A stretch of DNA of 28,492 nucleotides from a virus. Both the position numbers and the translations under genes were made by a program. The notes beneath the pieces were generated by a model. The model did no database searches. It had not been told where the DNA came from and saw nothing but the letters and a program-made list of their open reading frames with translations. How positions within the stretch are numbered: the first letter of the stretch is position 1; each line of letters begins with the position of its first letter. The stretch lies in the IMG/VR virus record IMGVR_UViG_3300030329_004407, positions 1 through 28,492 of that record; one strand, written 5' to 3'. Positions 19,289-27,926 of this stretch are shown here, in pieces.

Positions 19289-20230
19289 TTATGCGTAGTT
19301 CGGCAATTCGAAACAATCGTAATACACCAACTCGCCCTTTATACCGACACAATAATGGCCTTCCTCTGGTTCTTCAGTCATTCCATGCCACCATTTTTCT
19401 GGAGTTGCCGTTTTATCAATGTATCTTCGACCTGTTTTCTCATCCCACTTACTCGCGTCAAATGTCCCGGTTGTCGTTGCGTTTGCTTCCCAAATTATTT
19501 TTTCCAAACATGTGTCCGATGTTGTCCGTAAAATTTTATCGCCAGCCACGTAGCTTGTTGATTCGTCGTAATCTTCCGGTGTTATAAGTGGCCACACATG
19601 GATACACCCATCCTTTATTGAATTTTCGGCGGACACCCACTCCGCTTTCGCGCCAGACGTGGAACTTGATATGCCCGGCGTCACCTCGCCCGACGACGTG
19701 GGGATAATAAGCGCCCACCCTTCCCCGGACGAATAGGCTTGACAATCAATTATTTGAATATTCCCGGTTGCGCTTTGGATGATATGCGCGGCGTTGCCCG
19801 TCTCGATTTTTGCGCGTGTGTAATTTGCACTCGAAAACATACACCGGGCGAACATTAGGCCGCCCGCCGCACACCAGCCAATGTCCCCCGGTTGTATTTC
19901 CTGGCGGGTGATGACAAACCGGTCTTGGTGCAAATTGTAATCCGGGGACACCCCGTTCAACTGTGGCTCCGTGCCCAACATGTGGTCCGCGTCGTCGTCG
20001 GCAGTCGTAATAACGCCCGCAATTCCCAACACGCCGCCGCGTTGAACCGCTGACCCGGTTGTGTTTTTTACCAACACCTCCGATACTTGGCGGGCCGCCG
20101 GCGTGGGGTGTGGCGCGGCTGGGTCCATGATACCGCCGCGGGCTAACACATCAACAATAGCGCCGTGGTATCGCGAATTAAAAACAAGGTCCGGCTGGTC
20201 GCCTGGTGCCGGTTTTAAAAATCCGGTCAC
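19289..20230 (-). CDS. Tail-tip protein with carbohydrate-binding-like module
   Basis: The 313-residue product begins at a GTG whose bases overlap the upstream stop (GTGA, 20227-20230). The first part holds QVSEVLVKNTTGSAVQRGGV and HQDRFVITRQEIQPGDIGW, a beta-rich head found in phage tail accessory proteins. Residues ~221-263 (YDESTSYVAGDKI ... TGTFDASKWDEK) are a second copy of the module seen near the end of the 16849-19284 product. The C-terminal 50 residues hold two cysteines (HYCVGIKG, YYDCFEL). A role in host surface binding is inferred. Confidence 0.7.
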   Translation of the reverse strand: MTGFLKPAPGDQPDLVFNSRYHGAIVDVLARGGIMDPAAPHPTPAARQVSEVLVKNTTGSAVQRGGVLGIAGVITTADDDADHMLGTEPQLNGVSPDYNLHQDRFVITRQEIQPGDIGWCAAGGLMFARCMFSSANYTRAKIETGNAAHIIQSATGNIQIIDCQAYSSGEGWALIIPTSSGEVTPGISSSTSGAKAEWVSAENSIKDGCIHVWPLITPEDYDESTSYVAGDKILRTTSDTCLEKIIWEANATTTGTFDASKWDEKTGRRYIDKTATPEKWWHGMTEEPEEGHYCVGIKGELVYYDCFELPNYA

Positions 20231-21102
20231 GCCGTTATCCCTAATTGGTTTGGGAAACTTATCGACTCATATATTTTTTCACAATATGCGGAGAACGGCT
20301 TTTTAACCACGTATTTTTTGCCGCCAATGGTCGCTTCTTCTTCTCTGTACGATACCCAAAGATGTTCCCACCCGCCCTTTTGGATTCCCGTTATTTGGCC
20401 GACAGCCAGCCCCGTTGCCGTGGGTTGACTAAGAAACTTAAACGACATTGTATAATCGTCCTCGGACCTCTTTGACCCACTGACGCCGGTAAATAACACC
20501 TCTCCGGCGGCGCGGCCACGCCAGCCCGCGTTGTTAACGTGACCGGCGGCCGACTCTAGCTTTTGGACGTACGCGTTGGTTATGGTCGCTACCGGCAAGT
20601 ATTGCGTTATTGTAAAGCTCATGGCCGGAACGATTTTATCACAACCGTCAAAACCTTTTCCGTTAAAGCCTATGCCGCCGCCATAGGGCAAGGCGTCCGC
20701 GCCGCCGATTCCATAACTGTTGACCGTGTCGAGCGATTGCGTAATTTTTGTAGTCTGCGGCGATATGTCAAAAGATATTTCCTCGGCGTTAGTCGGCGGG
20801 TCTTCCCGTTTTTTTGCTTTCCCCCATGTGGCCGTCGCCAGCCAAACGTTGTCGGTGTCATTGTGCGCGGTAATTTCCACCGTTTTAAGTACCAGTGACC
20901 CAACCAACGTTCCGCCAATTCCTGTAAATGCCGGATTGGTTCCCGTGCCATCACTAAGCGCCAATTCAACGTCGTCAATGTCCGATGCGTCCGCGGCGTG
21001 GGGATCGGTCAACGCCGGCCCGATAAGATATTCCCGCGTTTCTTGCGGGTCTTCGTTGTATTGGCGTTTTCGCCGCGCTAGCTCATGGATGCGGATCGAC
21101 AT
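20227..21102 (-). CDS. Minor tail protein, probable distal tail component
   Basis: The 291-residue product directly follows the tape measure gene, the usual place of the distal tail protein. It is beta-rich with long strands (LVGSLVLKTVEITAH, ISFDISPQTTKIT) and a central G/N/F-rich part (GGGIGFNGKGFDGCDKI). The C-terminal part includes GWEHLWVSYREEEA and KKYVVKKPFSAYCEKIY. No enzyme motif is visible. The call is from order and composition; it could equally be a baseplate hub protein. Confidence 0.65.
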   Translation of the reverse strand: MSIRIHELARRKRQYNEDPQETREYLIGPALTDPHAADASDIDDVELALSDGTGTNPAFTGIGGTLVGSLVLKTVEITAHNDTDNVWLATATWGKAKKREDPPTNAEEISFDISPQTTKITQSLDTVNSYGIGGADALPYGGGIGFNGKGFDGCDKIVPAMSFTITQYLPVATITNAYVQKLESAAGHVNNAGWRGRAAGEVLFTGVSGSKRSEDDYTMSFKFLSQPTATGLAVGQITGIQKGGWEHLWVSYREEEATIGGKKYVVKKPFSAYCEKIYESISFPNQLGITA

Positions 21103-21105
21103 TTG

Positions 21106-23106
21106 TTACCCCATCGGCCGCCCGTTGGCGGTATTTCTTGCGGTGCGCTCGCTTGCCCTCAGCATTCGTTCTTGCCACGTTACGGTCGCCCCTTGTAGTG
21201 ATTGGATAGCGCGGGCGTTGGATATTCCACGTTGCGCAATCGCCGCGGCCGCACCGCCCCCGCCGCCCGCCGCCTCTTTGGCATAATATTCTGGCGTTCC
21301 GGGTTTGGGTTTTTTGCTTTCCGCTTCGTCTACTTTGTTACGCCACGCGTCCATTTTTTCGGCGAGATTTTCGGTAGCTTCCGCCACGCGCTTGTCGCGT
21401 TTTTCGCGGCGCCGTTCACGGCGTTCCCTTTGGCGCTCCAAAAACGCTTCGTGGTTTCTATTTCTAATTTCCATGTCGCGGCGGGTTTCTCCACGGCCGC
21501 GGTTGCGGATCGCGCCCGTGTTGGCGTGGACGTTCCCACGCTTTTCGTCGCCCCACGCTTGAGTCGCGGCCCCCTGGTCGTCCCACCATTTAGCGCGGGC
21601 CTCCCGCTTGTTTTTGTTTTCAAAATAATCGGCCTGTTTTACGAACGGGTTTACGTCGTCGAACATTTGCAATGTCGAGTCGAAAGCTTTAACAATCGCG
21701 CCCACCACACCCAACACCGCGCGGGTTAACCACTCAATTATTGTTACCACGTTTTTTGCGAAAAAGTCGATATAAGCCCAGAACCCATCAAATAACGCTT
21801 GGTTTATTTTCGCCTGGAAATTTTCCCACGCCACCAGCGCGCCGCGCATCTTCGCCAATGCAAAATCGATAGTATCTAGTACCGCATTCCACGCCCCGGT
21901 CCACCCGGCGGTCAAAAGTTCTAGGGACTTGGCCCACACAACATTTAGCGCCGCCATAGCCACATCGCCGGCGGCCGCCAAATCGCCCGACAACAGGGCG
22001 TTATAAATAGCCCCTAGCGTGGTCTGGAAAAACGCGCCCATCGCTCCGAATTTTTCCATCAGTACGTCGGCGGTCGCCCGGCCAACTTCGGTAAACTTCA
22101 AAAACACAACCACACCGGCGCCGATAATCCCGACAATCCACGTTAGCGGATTAAACAACAAACCAACGGCCGCCATCAAAACGCCTAACACTTTCGCGAA
22201 TCCACCAACGGCCAAACCTAGCATATGGATCCACAGGCCGGTCGCCACCAATGCGCCACCCAAGGTGCCAACCACAATAGCCACCTTCGCAACTGTTCGC
22301 ACCAGTTCCCTATTATCTTTTATCCAATGTAATACGGCCGCCGCGGTTTCTTGCGTTAGTTTTAACAGTTTGGCGAAATCCTTAGCCACGGCCGAGCCAA
22401 TCAAAGTAACAATCATTTTTAGTTGGCGTTGCATAATGGCCCACGCGTCGGCTAACTTCGTGGCGTTCTTTATGTCTTCGGCGTCGATCATCAACCCGAG
22501 GCGTTCAAACTCGGCGGCCAATCGCTCGATCCCCGCCGCGCCGTCTCGAAATAGGTTGACAAGCCCAACCCCTTCCGTGTCGAAAATCGCCATGGCTAAA
22601 CGCACCCTATCCCCGTCGGGGAATGCCAGCATGGCATCCGCGATTCGTTTTAATTGTTCTTCCGGTGATAGTTGCGCCAATTCGTGGGCGTCCAAGCCTA
22701 ATTCCCGAAGCGCACCCGCGGCCGCACCGGAACCCGTCGCGGCGACTTCGGAAATGCGCCGGACCATCCGTTGAAGGGCGGTGTTTAAGGTTTCAATGGT
22801 GACGCCCGAAAGGCTGGCGGCAAATTGTAGTTTTTGCAGTTCGCCGGGAAGAATCCCAAGTTTTGCCGACACCTTCCCGATGGCGTCCGATAATTTCGCG
22901 AAGGATAACGCGGCCGCGGTCATAGCGCCAACAATCACCAGGGACGCCGCTTTGATTCCCGCACCGATGCGGGCAATAAGTGAGCCCACGGCCTTTAGGC
23001 GGCGGGACATTTGTTTTAGGCCCTTGCGAAGTTTCCCGTCTTTTAAGGAAAACTCGATAAAGGCGGACCCCGCTTTTATGGCGCGTTTGTTTCCGGCTTG
23101 GGCCAT
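21106..23106 (-). CDS. Tape measure protein
   Basis: The 666-residue protein has the classic layout. A basic N-terminal helix region (GLKQMSRRLKAVGSLIARIG) leads into KLSDAIGKVSAKLGILPGEL. There are several long hydrophobic helices at about 270-350 (VAIVVGTLGGALVATGLWIH, LTWIVGIIGAGVVVFLKF). A highly charged coiled-coil-like stretch follows at about 530-590 (RERRERRREKRDKR), with a glycine/alanine-rich stretch near the end. It follows the frameshifted chaperone pair, the diagnostic order for siphoviruses. Its length suggests a tail of roughly 100 nm by the usual 0.15 nm per residue relation, an estimate only. Confidence 0.9.
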   Translation of the reverse strand: MAQAGNKRAIKAGSAFIEFSLKDGKLRKGLKQMSRRLKAVGSLIARIGAGIKAASLVIVGAMTAAALSFAKLSDAIGKVSAKLGILPGELQKLQFAASLSGVTIETLNTALQRMVRRISEVAATGSGAAAGALRELGLDAHELAQLSPEEQLKRIADAMLAFPDGDRVRLAMAIFDTEGVGLVNLFRDGAAGIERLAAEFERLGLMIDAEDIKNATKLADAWAIMQRQLKMIVTLIGSAVAKDFAKLLKLTQETAAAVLHWIKDNRELVRTVAKVAIVVGTLGGALVATGLWIHMLGLAVGGFAKVLGVLMAAVGLLFNPLTWIVGIIGAGVVVFLKFTEVGRATADVLMEKFGAMGAFFQTTLGAIYNALLSGDLAAAGDVAMAALNVVWAKSLELLTAGWTGAWNAVLDTIDFALAKMRGALVAWENFQAKINQALFDGFWAYIDFFAKNVVTIIEWLTRAVLGVVGAIVKAFDSTLQMFDDVNPFVKQADYFENKNKREARAKWWDDQGAATQAWGDEKRGNVHANTGAIRNRGRGETRRDMEIRNRNHEAFLERQRERRERRREKRDKRVAEATENLAEKMDAWRNKVDEAESKKPKPGTPEYYAKEAAGGGGGAAAAIAQRGISNARAIQSLQGATVTWQERMLRASERTARNTANGRPMG

Positions 23107-23109
23107 TGG

Positions 23110-23408
23110 TCATTTGCTCCGCGCGGCGATTGTTTCCAAAACTTTGTCGCCCGCTTCGCCGGTTAAGACGCGGCCGCGGCGGGGTTGTTTTTTCCGGTAC
23201 GGGTTAAGTTTCTGCAATTCCACCGGGCGGCGGCGTTTGCTTCCCATGTTCGGTGAAGAGTTCGCGACCACCTCCCCCAAAAACAAAGTGTAATCCCATT
23301 CGAACATTCCCCGCGTTTCGGCAATGATTACCATTTCCCGAAGCGACCACCGCCACGGTTCCACGCCAGCCATTCCCGTTAGTTCGGCGACAACTTCCCA
23401 AAAGTCTT
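23110..23408 (-). CDS. Tail assembly chaperone, frameshift extension (gpGT-like)
   Basis: This frame is open upstream of its first ATG (23373) and, read from the frameshift site, gives KDFWEVVAELTGMAGVEPWR followed by WSLREMVIIAETRG and a basic C-terminus. FWE-x-x-A-E-L ... WSLRE is characteristic of the T part of G/GT chaperones. It is in the -1 frame of the 23379-23852 gene and overlaps its end, so the product is most probably the fusion of both. A stand-alone start at 23373 would lose the conserved N-terminal helix. Its stop lies three bases before the tape measure ATG. Confidence 0.75.
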
Positions 23409-23852
23409 TTGGTTTTCCAGTTGGTCGGCTATCTCCCGTTGTAGGTCGTCGCTTTGAAGGTGTGCCCGGGCCGCTTCGATTTGTGCCGCTTCCGCTTTTC
23501 GCACCGCGTCGAACACGTCGCGGATTGCGTCGCGCTGTGGGCCGCGGGTAAAATTTACGATTGCATCCTGCAAAGCCTCCACCGCGCGGTCTATCGCGTC
23601 GCCGTCCAGCGACCTGGCGAACGCGATTTCATCGACGCCCGCCCGGTCGGCTTGTGATTCGCATAAAATCCAGAGCAAACTGGCCAACTTTGATAAATCA
23701 TTGGCCACCGCAATTAAGGCGCCGCTTTGGATGTCGTTAAAATCAACGCCGATAGTGTCTTGGATTTCGCGCGCGTTGCCTAACGTAAACCGCAACATCC
23801 ACGGCCGGCCGTCGGCGTCTTTAAACGTCGGCGTCTTTTTCTTTGTCTCCAT
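23379..23852 (-). CDS. Tail assembly chaperone (gpG-like)
   Basis: The 157-residue product starts at the ATG at 23852, inside the end of the small upstream gene. It contains FKDADGRPWMLRFTLGNARE, then a helical body with SKLASLLWILCESQADRAG and a C-terminal helix ending LENQKTFGKLSPN. Position between the tail tube and tape measure genes and the -1 overlapping frame behind it identify it as the G component that binds tape measure protein before tube polymerisation. Most ribosomes should stop at 23379; a fraction shifts. Confidence 0.8.
   Translation of the reverse strand: METKKKTPTFKDADGRPWMLRFTLGNAREIQDTIGVDFNDIQSGALIAVANDLSKLASLLWILCESQADRAGVDEIAFARSLDGDAIDRAVEALQDAIVNFTRGPQRDAIRDVFDAVRKAEAAQIEAARAHLQSDDLQREIADQLENQKTFGKLSPN
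23400..23412 (-). other. -1 frameshift site of tail assembly chaperones
   Basis: In the G frame the codons are CAA AAG ACT TTT GGG. A slip of one base back on A-AAG (23409-23406) moves the ribosome into the frame reading GAC TTT TGG GAA (DFWE). It is not a perfect X-XXY-YYZ heptamer. The tetramer A-AAG, or the T-TTT that follows, are the possible slip points. Confidence 0.65.
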
Positions 23853-23994
23853 TGGGTTTAGCTTTCTTGGGTTTGGTGGTGGTGGTGGTTTCCCCGAATG
23901 CTTCCAAAACATGTTCGCGGACAAAGGTTATATATTGACTGTTGGAACTTTTCGCGCCGTCAATCAAGTATTTTTTAGCGTCGGCTTGGTTCAT
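23821..23994 (-). CDS. Small hypothetical tail-region protein, 57 aa
   Basis: The frame starts at the ATG at 23994 with AAAGGG about ten bases upstream and ends inside the chaperone gene (overlap 32 bases). The N-terminal half is helical (MNQADAKKYLIDGAKS, ITFVREHVLEAFG). A run of five threonines encoded by identical ACC codons, then a Lys/Pro tail (KPKKAKPNGDKEKD), completes it. It fills the gap between the tail tube and chaperone genes. A short unnamed gene is common at this place in siphoviruses. Confidence 0.65.
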   Translation of the reverse strand: MNQADAKKYLIDGAKSSNSQYITFVREHVLEAFGETTTTTKPKKAKPNGDKEKDADV

Positions 23995-24008
23995 GGTGTG
24001 CCCTTTAA

Positions 24009-24455
24009 TTATGAAACGGTGGCGCGTGTAAATCCGTTGTCGCTGTTGGCGTGGCGGCGGGCCTCGATGTCGTAAGACGCTACGCCGCCCTGGTCAGCGG
24101 TTACGCCGCCAAACAAAGCGCATTCCATGTGAAAATACTTCACGCCACTGGTGGCGATATCTCCACGGGATACGGCCAAGTGGACCAAGGTTGCGTCGGT
24201 GAGCGTGGCGTCAATCAACGCTTCCACGTTGGTATCGCCGGTGTCTTCCATGAGGGAAAAAGAAAAACTTGGGTCCCCTTTTCCCTGAAGGTGTCCGGTC
24301 TCAATTCCGCGTTCATTCACGGCGATATCCGTGGGCGCAAAATCCACGCTGATAGAGTCGGCCGCGGCAACGTGCGACCACGTTGGACTTGCATAGGTTC
24401 CGCTTGATCGGTAGTAAAGTTTGTAGTCGTCGCCTAGTTGGTAGGTTTTGGCCAT
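24009..24455 (-). CDS. Major tail tube protein
   Basis: The 148-residue product starts at 24455 with AAGGA upstream. It has the beta-rich pattern of tail tube proteins: DDYKLYYRSSG at the start, DSISVDFAPTDIAVNERG, SFSFSLMEDTGDTNVEALID and ISTSGVKYF-like strands, with the end VASYDIEARRHAN. It lies between the connector genes and the chaperones, the expected place. Size fits lambda-type tube proteins. Confidence 0.8.
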   Translation of the reverse strand: MAKTYQLGDDYKLYYRSSGTYASPTWSHVAAADSISVDFAPTDIAVNERGIETGHLQGKGDPSFSFSLMEDTGDTNVEALIDATLTDATLVHLAVSRGDIATSGVKYFHMECALFGGVTADQGGVASYDIEARRHANSDNGFTRATVS

Positions 24456-24470
24456 GTGTTTGGTTTCCTT

Positions 24471-24983
24471 TTATAAATCGGTTTCCGCCGTGGCGGTGTG
24501 GAAAACTTCGAGCGCCCGCGTGTAAGCGGGGGTGTCTCTAGAGGCAAACGGGCGGGGTAAATAGGTGGCCATCACTCTTTTGCCGCTTGGCAGAGTTTGG
24601 ACGCGCGTTCCGCCTTCGTTCAGTAGTTGCGGCGTGGTAACACCGGCGGCGGAAAAGGCCGTGGGGCCAATCACCACCGAATCAAACCCGGCGCCCACCC
24701 CGCCACCGGCGAATCCAAAAACGACCGTGTTGTAAATTTGCCCTTCGCGCTTTAGTGGTGGGCGTGGCGGTTTCGATGCGCCTTTTCGCTTCGTCCATTT
24801 GCGGTTTAATTCGGTCCGCATGACCGTCCGACCCATATTCCCAGTTCGGGCTAAAATGCGTTCTTTCTTTTTGTTTACCCGCCGCATAACGCCCGGCCGG
24901 TCAAAGAACATGTTAAAGTCGACGTGGAACCCGTCGCGGCGGATGTGGCCCACGTTTTTATTGATGCTTAAACTGGCGGCCAT
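24471..24983 (-). CDS. Neck/minor tail protein (HK97 gp10-like candidate)
   Basis: The 170-residue product is basic in its first half (VMRRVNKKKERILARTGNMG, then LNRKWTKRKGASKPPRPP) and then has SVVIGPTAFS and LLNEGGTRVQ, a pattern typical of gp10-like proteins between head and tail. Its ATG shares one base with the upstream stop (TAATG). Function is inferred from order and pattern. Confidence 0.6.
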   Translation of the reverse strand: MAASLSINKNVGHIRRDGFHVDFNMFFDRPGVMRRVNKKKERILARTGNMGRTVMRTELNRKWTKRKGASKPPRPPLKREGQIYNTVVFGFAGGGVGAGFDSVVIGPTAFSAAGVTTPQLLNEGGTRVQTLPSGKRVMATYLPRPFASRDTPAYTRALEVFHTATAETDL

Positions 24984-25420
24984 TACAAAACCCCCAAGTA
25001 AGTAACACCCAACACGGAAAAAAACCGGTCTTGGGTTCGCAATTTGTCGGGATCATATTTCGTAATTGTTTGTGTTTGCTGCCATGCGTAGCCCGCTTGG
25101 CTTTTAAAACGAATCGCCCCGCGTAGGTCGGCCATGAAATCGCCCATAGTTCGGCGGGTGACACCGTCCGCGGATAACCAACGCGACACAAACACATTGA
25201 CCACGGGCGAAACCTGGACGCTTCCCCGGTCAATTCTTTCTTCGGTGTCTTCAACCGGGACCACAAAAACCAATGTCCCCGGGTGGGGTTCCCCCGCGCC
25301 GTCAAAATTGATTTCCGCGGCCGGGTCGTCCGGGCTAATCGCCGAAAAACCGAACTGCAAATCTTGGGCGCTAAGGTGGTCGGCCAAAGCGTCGGCGATA
25401 GTTTGGCCAGCGTCAGCCAT
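24983..25420 (-). CDS. Tail terminator-like protein
   Basis: The 145-residue product begins with a helix (MADAGQTIADALADHLS), then acidic strands and a stretch GTLVFVVPVEDTEERIDRG. A conserved-looking helix with DFMADLRGAIRF comes next, and it ends FFSVLGVTYLGVL. This alpha-beta layout and position between the stopper-like and gp10-like genes fit tail terminators. It overlaps the gene upstream by eight bases. Confidence 0.6.
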   Translation of the reverse strand: MADAGQTIADALADHLSAQDLQFGFSAISPDDPAAEINFDGAGEPHPGTLVFVVPVEDTEERIDRGSVQVSPVVNVFVSRWLSADGVTRRTMGDFMADLRGAIRFKSQAGYAWQQTQTITKYDPDKLRTQDRFFSVLGVTYLGVL

Positions 25421-25787
25421 TGACCACCCCCCGCGACTTTGCCGAAACGCGAATCATTGAACGATAGCCGTTCGACCATTCGAACGGGTTGCCGGTAATC
25501 GCGTTGGGCAAAATTTTAAACTCGACCTGGCTGCCGGAAATAAACGCGGTCCACGTATCCTTTTCCCGGGGCGTTATTTGTTCGCCGTTTAAAAAAAGGT
25601 CTTTGGGATCAAATAACCACTCGGAATCTAAATCGATGGCCGGTAGTCCGTCCATATCGTCGCCCACATAACCAGTTCGGCCGGGAATTCCGACCGCTTC
25701 CACTTCGTCCGATCCGCGCCGGTACACACCGCGAACGCCGCGCGTCAGCTTTAGCGCCTCGATGTGTACCGTAAGCGAATCAGTCAT
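25413..25787 (-). CDS. Head-tail connector/stopper-like protein
   Basis: The product is 124 residues from the ATG at 25787; a GTG at 25793 that overlaps the capsid stop (TAGTG) is an equally possible start. It is beta-rich (SLTVHIEALKLTRGVRGVYR, PAIDLDSEWLFDPKDLFL, SQVEFKILPN) and compact. Its place directly after the capsid gene suggests a head completion or stopper role. No signature is decisive. Confidence 0.55.
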   Translation of the reverse strand: MTDSLTVHIEALKLTRGVRGVYRRGSDEVEAVGIPGRTGYVGDDMDGLPAIDLDSEWLFDPKDLFLNGEQITPREKDTWTAFISGSQVEFKILPNAITGNPFEWSNGYRSMIRVSAKSRGVVNG

Positions 25788-25792
25788 TAACA

Positions 25793-26728
25793 CTAGAGGA
25801 GCGCCTCCGTGTCAATTTGTCCGTCTGTGGTGATAATCGGAACGCCGAACGACTCTTGTGGGAACGGTGCGGGTGCGCCCGTGGTAGATGTCGCGGTTCG
25901 GCTTTGCTGCAATTGTGCAAGCGAACGCCGGGACATCACCAAATGTGTCGGGCCAGCGCCGGCGGGGAATTTGGAAATCAAATCGCTAATGTTTTGATCG
26001 TCCAATTTTGCCCCGGCGTCCGCGGTGACACTTGCGATACGGCCGACCGAACGGGCGCCGCCAATCTGAACACCCAACCACAAACAGGCCGGCGTGTAAT
26101 AGACGGGAAGGTTTTTCGACGAACCATCGACAAAATTAGTAACGATAGTTTCCCCAAGGTCCAAGCTAGGCCCGTCCCCCTTGTAAACACCCGTGACATC
26201 ATTGGCACCAAGTCGAATTCCCCACACGGAACTACCCGTGTCGGCGGTGGTGCCGCCAGCGTCCACCACCATATCGTCGGCGGCCGCATCAAGTCCGGTT
26301 GAATCGGCAAGGCCCGCAAACCCGGACGCGTCGCCGTTTACCGTGCCGCCGATAAGTTGCTTTTCATAAGAAAACAACGCGGCTTTTAAATGACGCAACC
26401 CTTCGCGGGCCACGAAGTTTTCGCGGCCTTTTCGCCAAGCGTCGGCCACGGCTTTGTCGACCTGCCAAGAGAAGTCCAAAATCTTTAGCGTCGCAGTTAC
26501 AATCGTATCGGCGGAGCTATCGAAGTCCCGGCCGGCATTTTCCGCACGCCAACCGACAACCGGGGCGCCTGTTTCTTTCGAAAATTTGTGGGTGGAACCG
26601 TTGGAACTTTCTTCCATGGGAAGGGCGGCCACCAGCGGCGCGCTATCCAAAAGGTCCGAAATTTCGGCGTCCGAAACGTCCAGCGCGTCGGCCACCATGT
26701 CTGAGATTTGCATAAAATCGTTTGCCAT
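25793..26728 (-). CDS. Major capsid protein
   Basis: The 311-residue product follows the protease/scaffold gene and has AGAAGG before its ATG. It begins MANDFMQISDMVADALDV, has a helix with APLVAALPM, then KFSKETGAPVVGWRAENAG, IVTATLKILDFSWQVDKAVA (spine-helix-like segment) and SYEKQLIGG. It ends with the P-domain-like part LVMSRRSLAQLQQ and FGVPIITTD. This is the HK97-fold order of elements, in a version I associate with planctomycete phages. Processing of the N-terminus by the upstream protease is possible. Confidence 0.8.
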   Translation of the reverse strand: MANDFMQISDMVADALDVSDAEISDLLDSAPLVAALPMEESSNGSTHKFSKETGAPVVGWRAENAGRDFDSSADTIVTATLKILDFSWQVDKAVADAWRKGRENFVAREGLRHLKAALFSYEKQLIGGTVNGDASGFAGLADSTGLDAAADDMVVDAGGTTADTGSSVWGIRLGANDVTGVYKGDGPSLDLGETIVTNFVDGSSKNLPVYYTPACLWLGVQIGGARSVGRIASVTADAGAKLDDQNISDLISKFPAGAGPTHLVMSRRSLAQLQQSRTATSTTGAPAPFPQESFGVPIITTDGQIDTEALL

Positions 26729-26765
26729 TGCTTATGTTCCTTCTGTTGGGTGTTGTGGGTGTTAA

Positions 26766-27926
26766 TTAACCAGCAATCCGAATTCGGCCCGCGAATCCGC
26801 GCCGCTTGGGTTGTTCGGCTTCGTCTGCTTCAAACTCTACGGGCGACGCTTCACCGGATGAAACCACCGCGGAGAGTTGCCGTTTCAAATTGTCGTTTTC
26901 GGTTTTTAGGTTTTTGACCTGAAGGGCCGAACATTCGTCAAACGTTTTTCCCTCCGCAAACCACACCGCGCCGTCGGTTCCGAATGCGTCAAAAAACTTT
27001 GCCGCTTCGCTTCGGTCGGATGCTGCGACCGGTTCGGGGGTTGCAGGCGTGGTATCTTCGGCCGCGTCCGCTTCGGTCGCTTCCACTTCCAATTCTCCGC
27101 CTACAACGGTCAAAACTTCGGTGTCCTTTTCGTCTTCGTCGGGGGTGGTTGTTTCATTTTCTGCCATTTCGACTAGCTCCAAATTGTTGGTTTTTAAAAA
27201 TCGGGTTACAAATCCCCGCACGCGTTCCGCATCGAGGCCCAACCGGACCACGTCGGGGCGCGTTTCCGAAAGTCCAAGGGCAAAGCGTGCCACTTGTTCC
27301 GCTTCGCTTACCAATTCGTTTTCCCGGTGGAATAGTCCGCCCGGGTTGGCCGCCGGTTCGTCGACCGCATCCACGGCCCGCAAACTTCCAAGGCGGGCAT
27401 GGGGAAGGTTTTTGGTGTTCTCCGGGTCGGGGCTAACAAACTCCCCGCCTTCGGTGTGTTCGTCTTGAAATTCGGCCGTCCGGGTGGCGTCCAAATCAAA
27501 CACAATCGAAAGCCCGAACGCGTCGGCATCTTCGGCCAATGTCATTAGATAATCGGCCAAGTCGCCGTCGGGTGTCGTGTGGCCGGCGTCCGTAAAATGT
27601 TGGTCCGCTATCACTTGGTCCCCGACCACTTCGGCATCCATAACGCGGCCCGTGAATTTCCCAAGGCCGTCGCCCGATAGGTTCGGGTGGGTAAATCGCG
27701 ATTTTATGCCACGGTTGGGGGCGTTGATTGCGTCCGCCACTTCGGACAACATTTCAGAATCCACCCACAAGTCGTGTCCTAGCGCTTCGCCGCGTGTAAT
27801 CACCGAAACGCCACGAATCACGCCAGCGCCCCGGAACCCACCGCGCCTGTCGACGCGTTCCACTGGCGCGGTTGTTTTCCCGGTTCGAAAATACCGGGGC
27901 GGTTGGTCAATCGTCGTTTGTGTCAT
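26766..27926 (-). CDS. Prohead protease fused to scaffold
   Basis: The 386-residue frame starts at the ATG at 27926, inside the end of the portal gene. The N-terminal domain holds GVIRGVSVITRGEALGHDLW, SRFTHPNLSGDGLGKFTGRV with H80, and DAFGLSIVFD with S140, the His/Ser pair expected in herpesvirus-type prohead proteases. VDAVDEPAANPGGLF follows. Residues ~240-386 are acidic, low complexity and end in a coiled coil (LQVKNLKTENDNLKRQLSAV), as in scaffold proteins. Fusion of both is usual where no separate scaffold gene exists. The catalytic assignment is by pattern only. Confidence 0.75.
   Translation of the reverse strand: MTQTTIDQPPRYFRTGKTTAPVERVDRRGGFRGAGVIRGVSVITRGEALGHDLWVDSEMLSEVADAINAPNRGIKSRFTHPNLSGDGLGKFTGRVMDAEVVGDQVIADQHFTDAGHTTPDGDLADYLMTLAEDADAFGLSIVFDLDATRTAEFQDEHTEGGEFVSPDPENTKNLPHARLGSLRAVDAVDEPAANPGGLFHRENELVSEAEQVARFALGLSETRPDVVRLGLDAERVRGFVTRFLKTNNLELVEMAENETTTPDEDEKDTEVLTVVGGELEVEATEADAAEDTTPATPEPVAASDRSEAAKFFDAFGTDGAVWFAEGKTFDECSALQVKNLKTENDNLKRQLSAVVSSGEASPVEFEADEAEQPKRRGFAGRIRIAG

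Noticed and set aside
22019-22774. Plus-strand ORF of 251 codons opposite the tape measure gene
   Set aside because: It lies wholly antisense to a convincing tape measure gene, has a compositionally odd Ala/Pro/Thr/Ser-rich sequence, no ribosome binding site and no neighbours on that strand.
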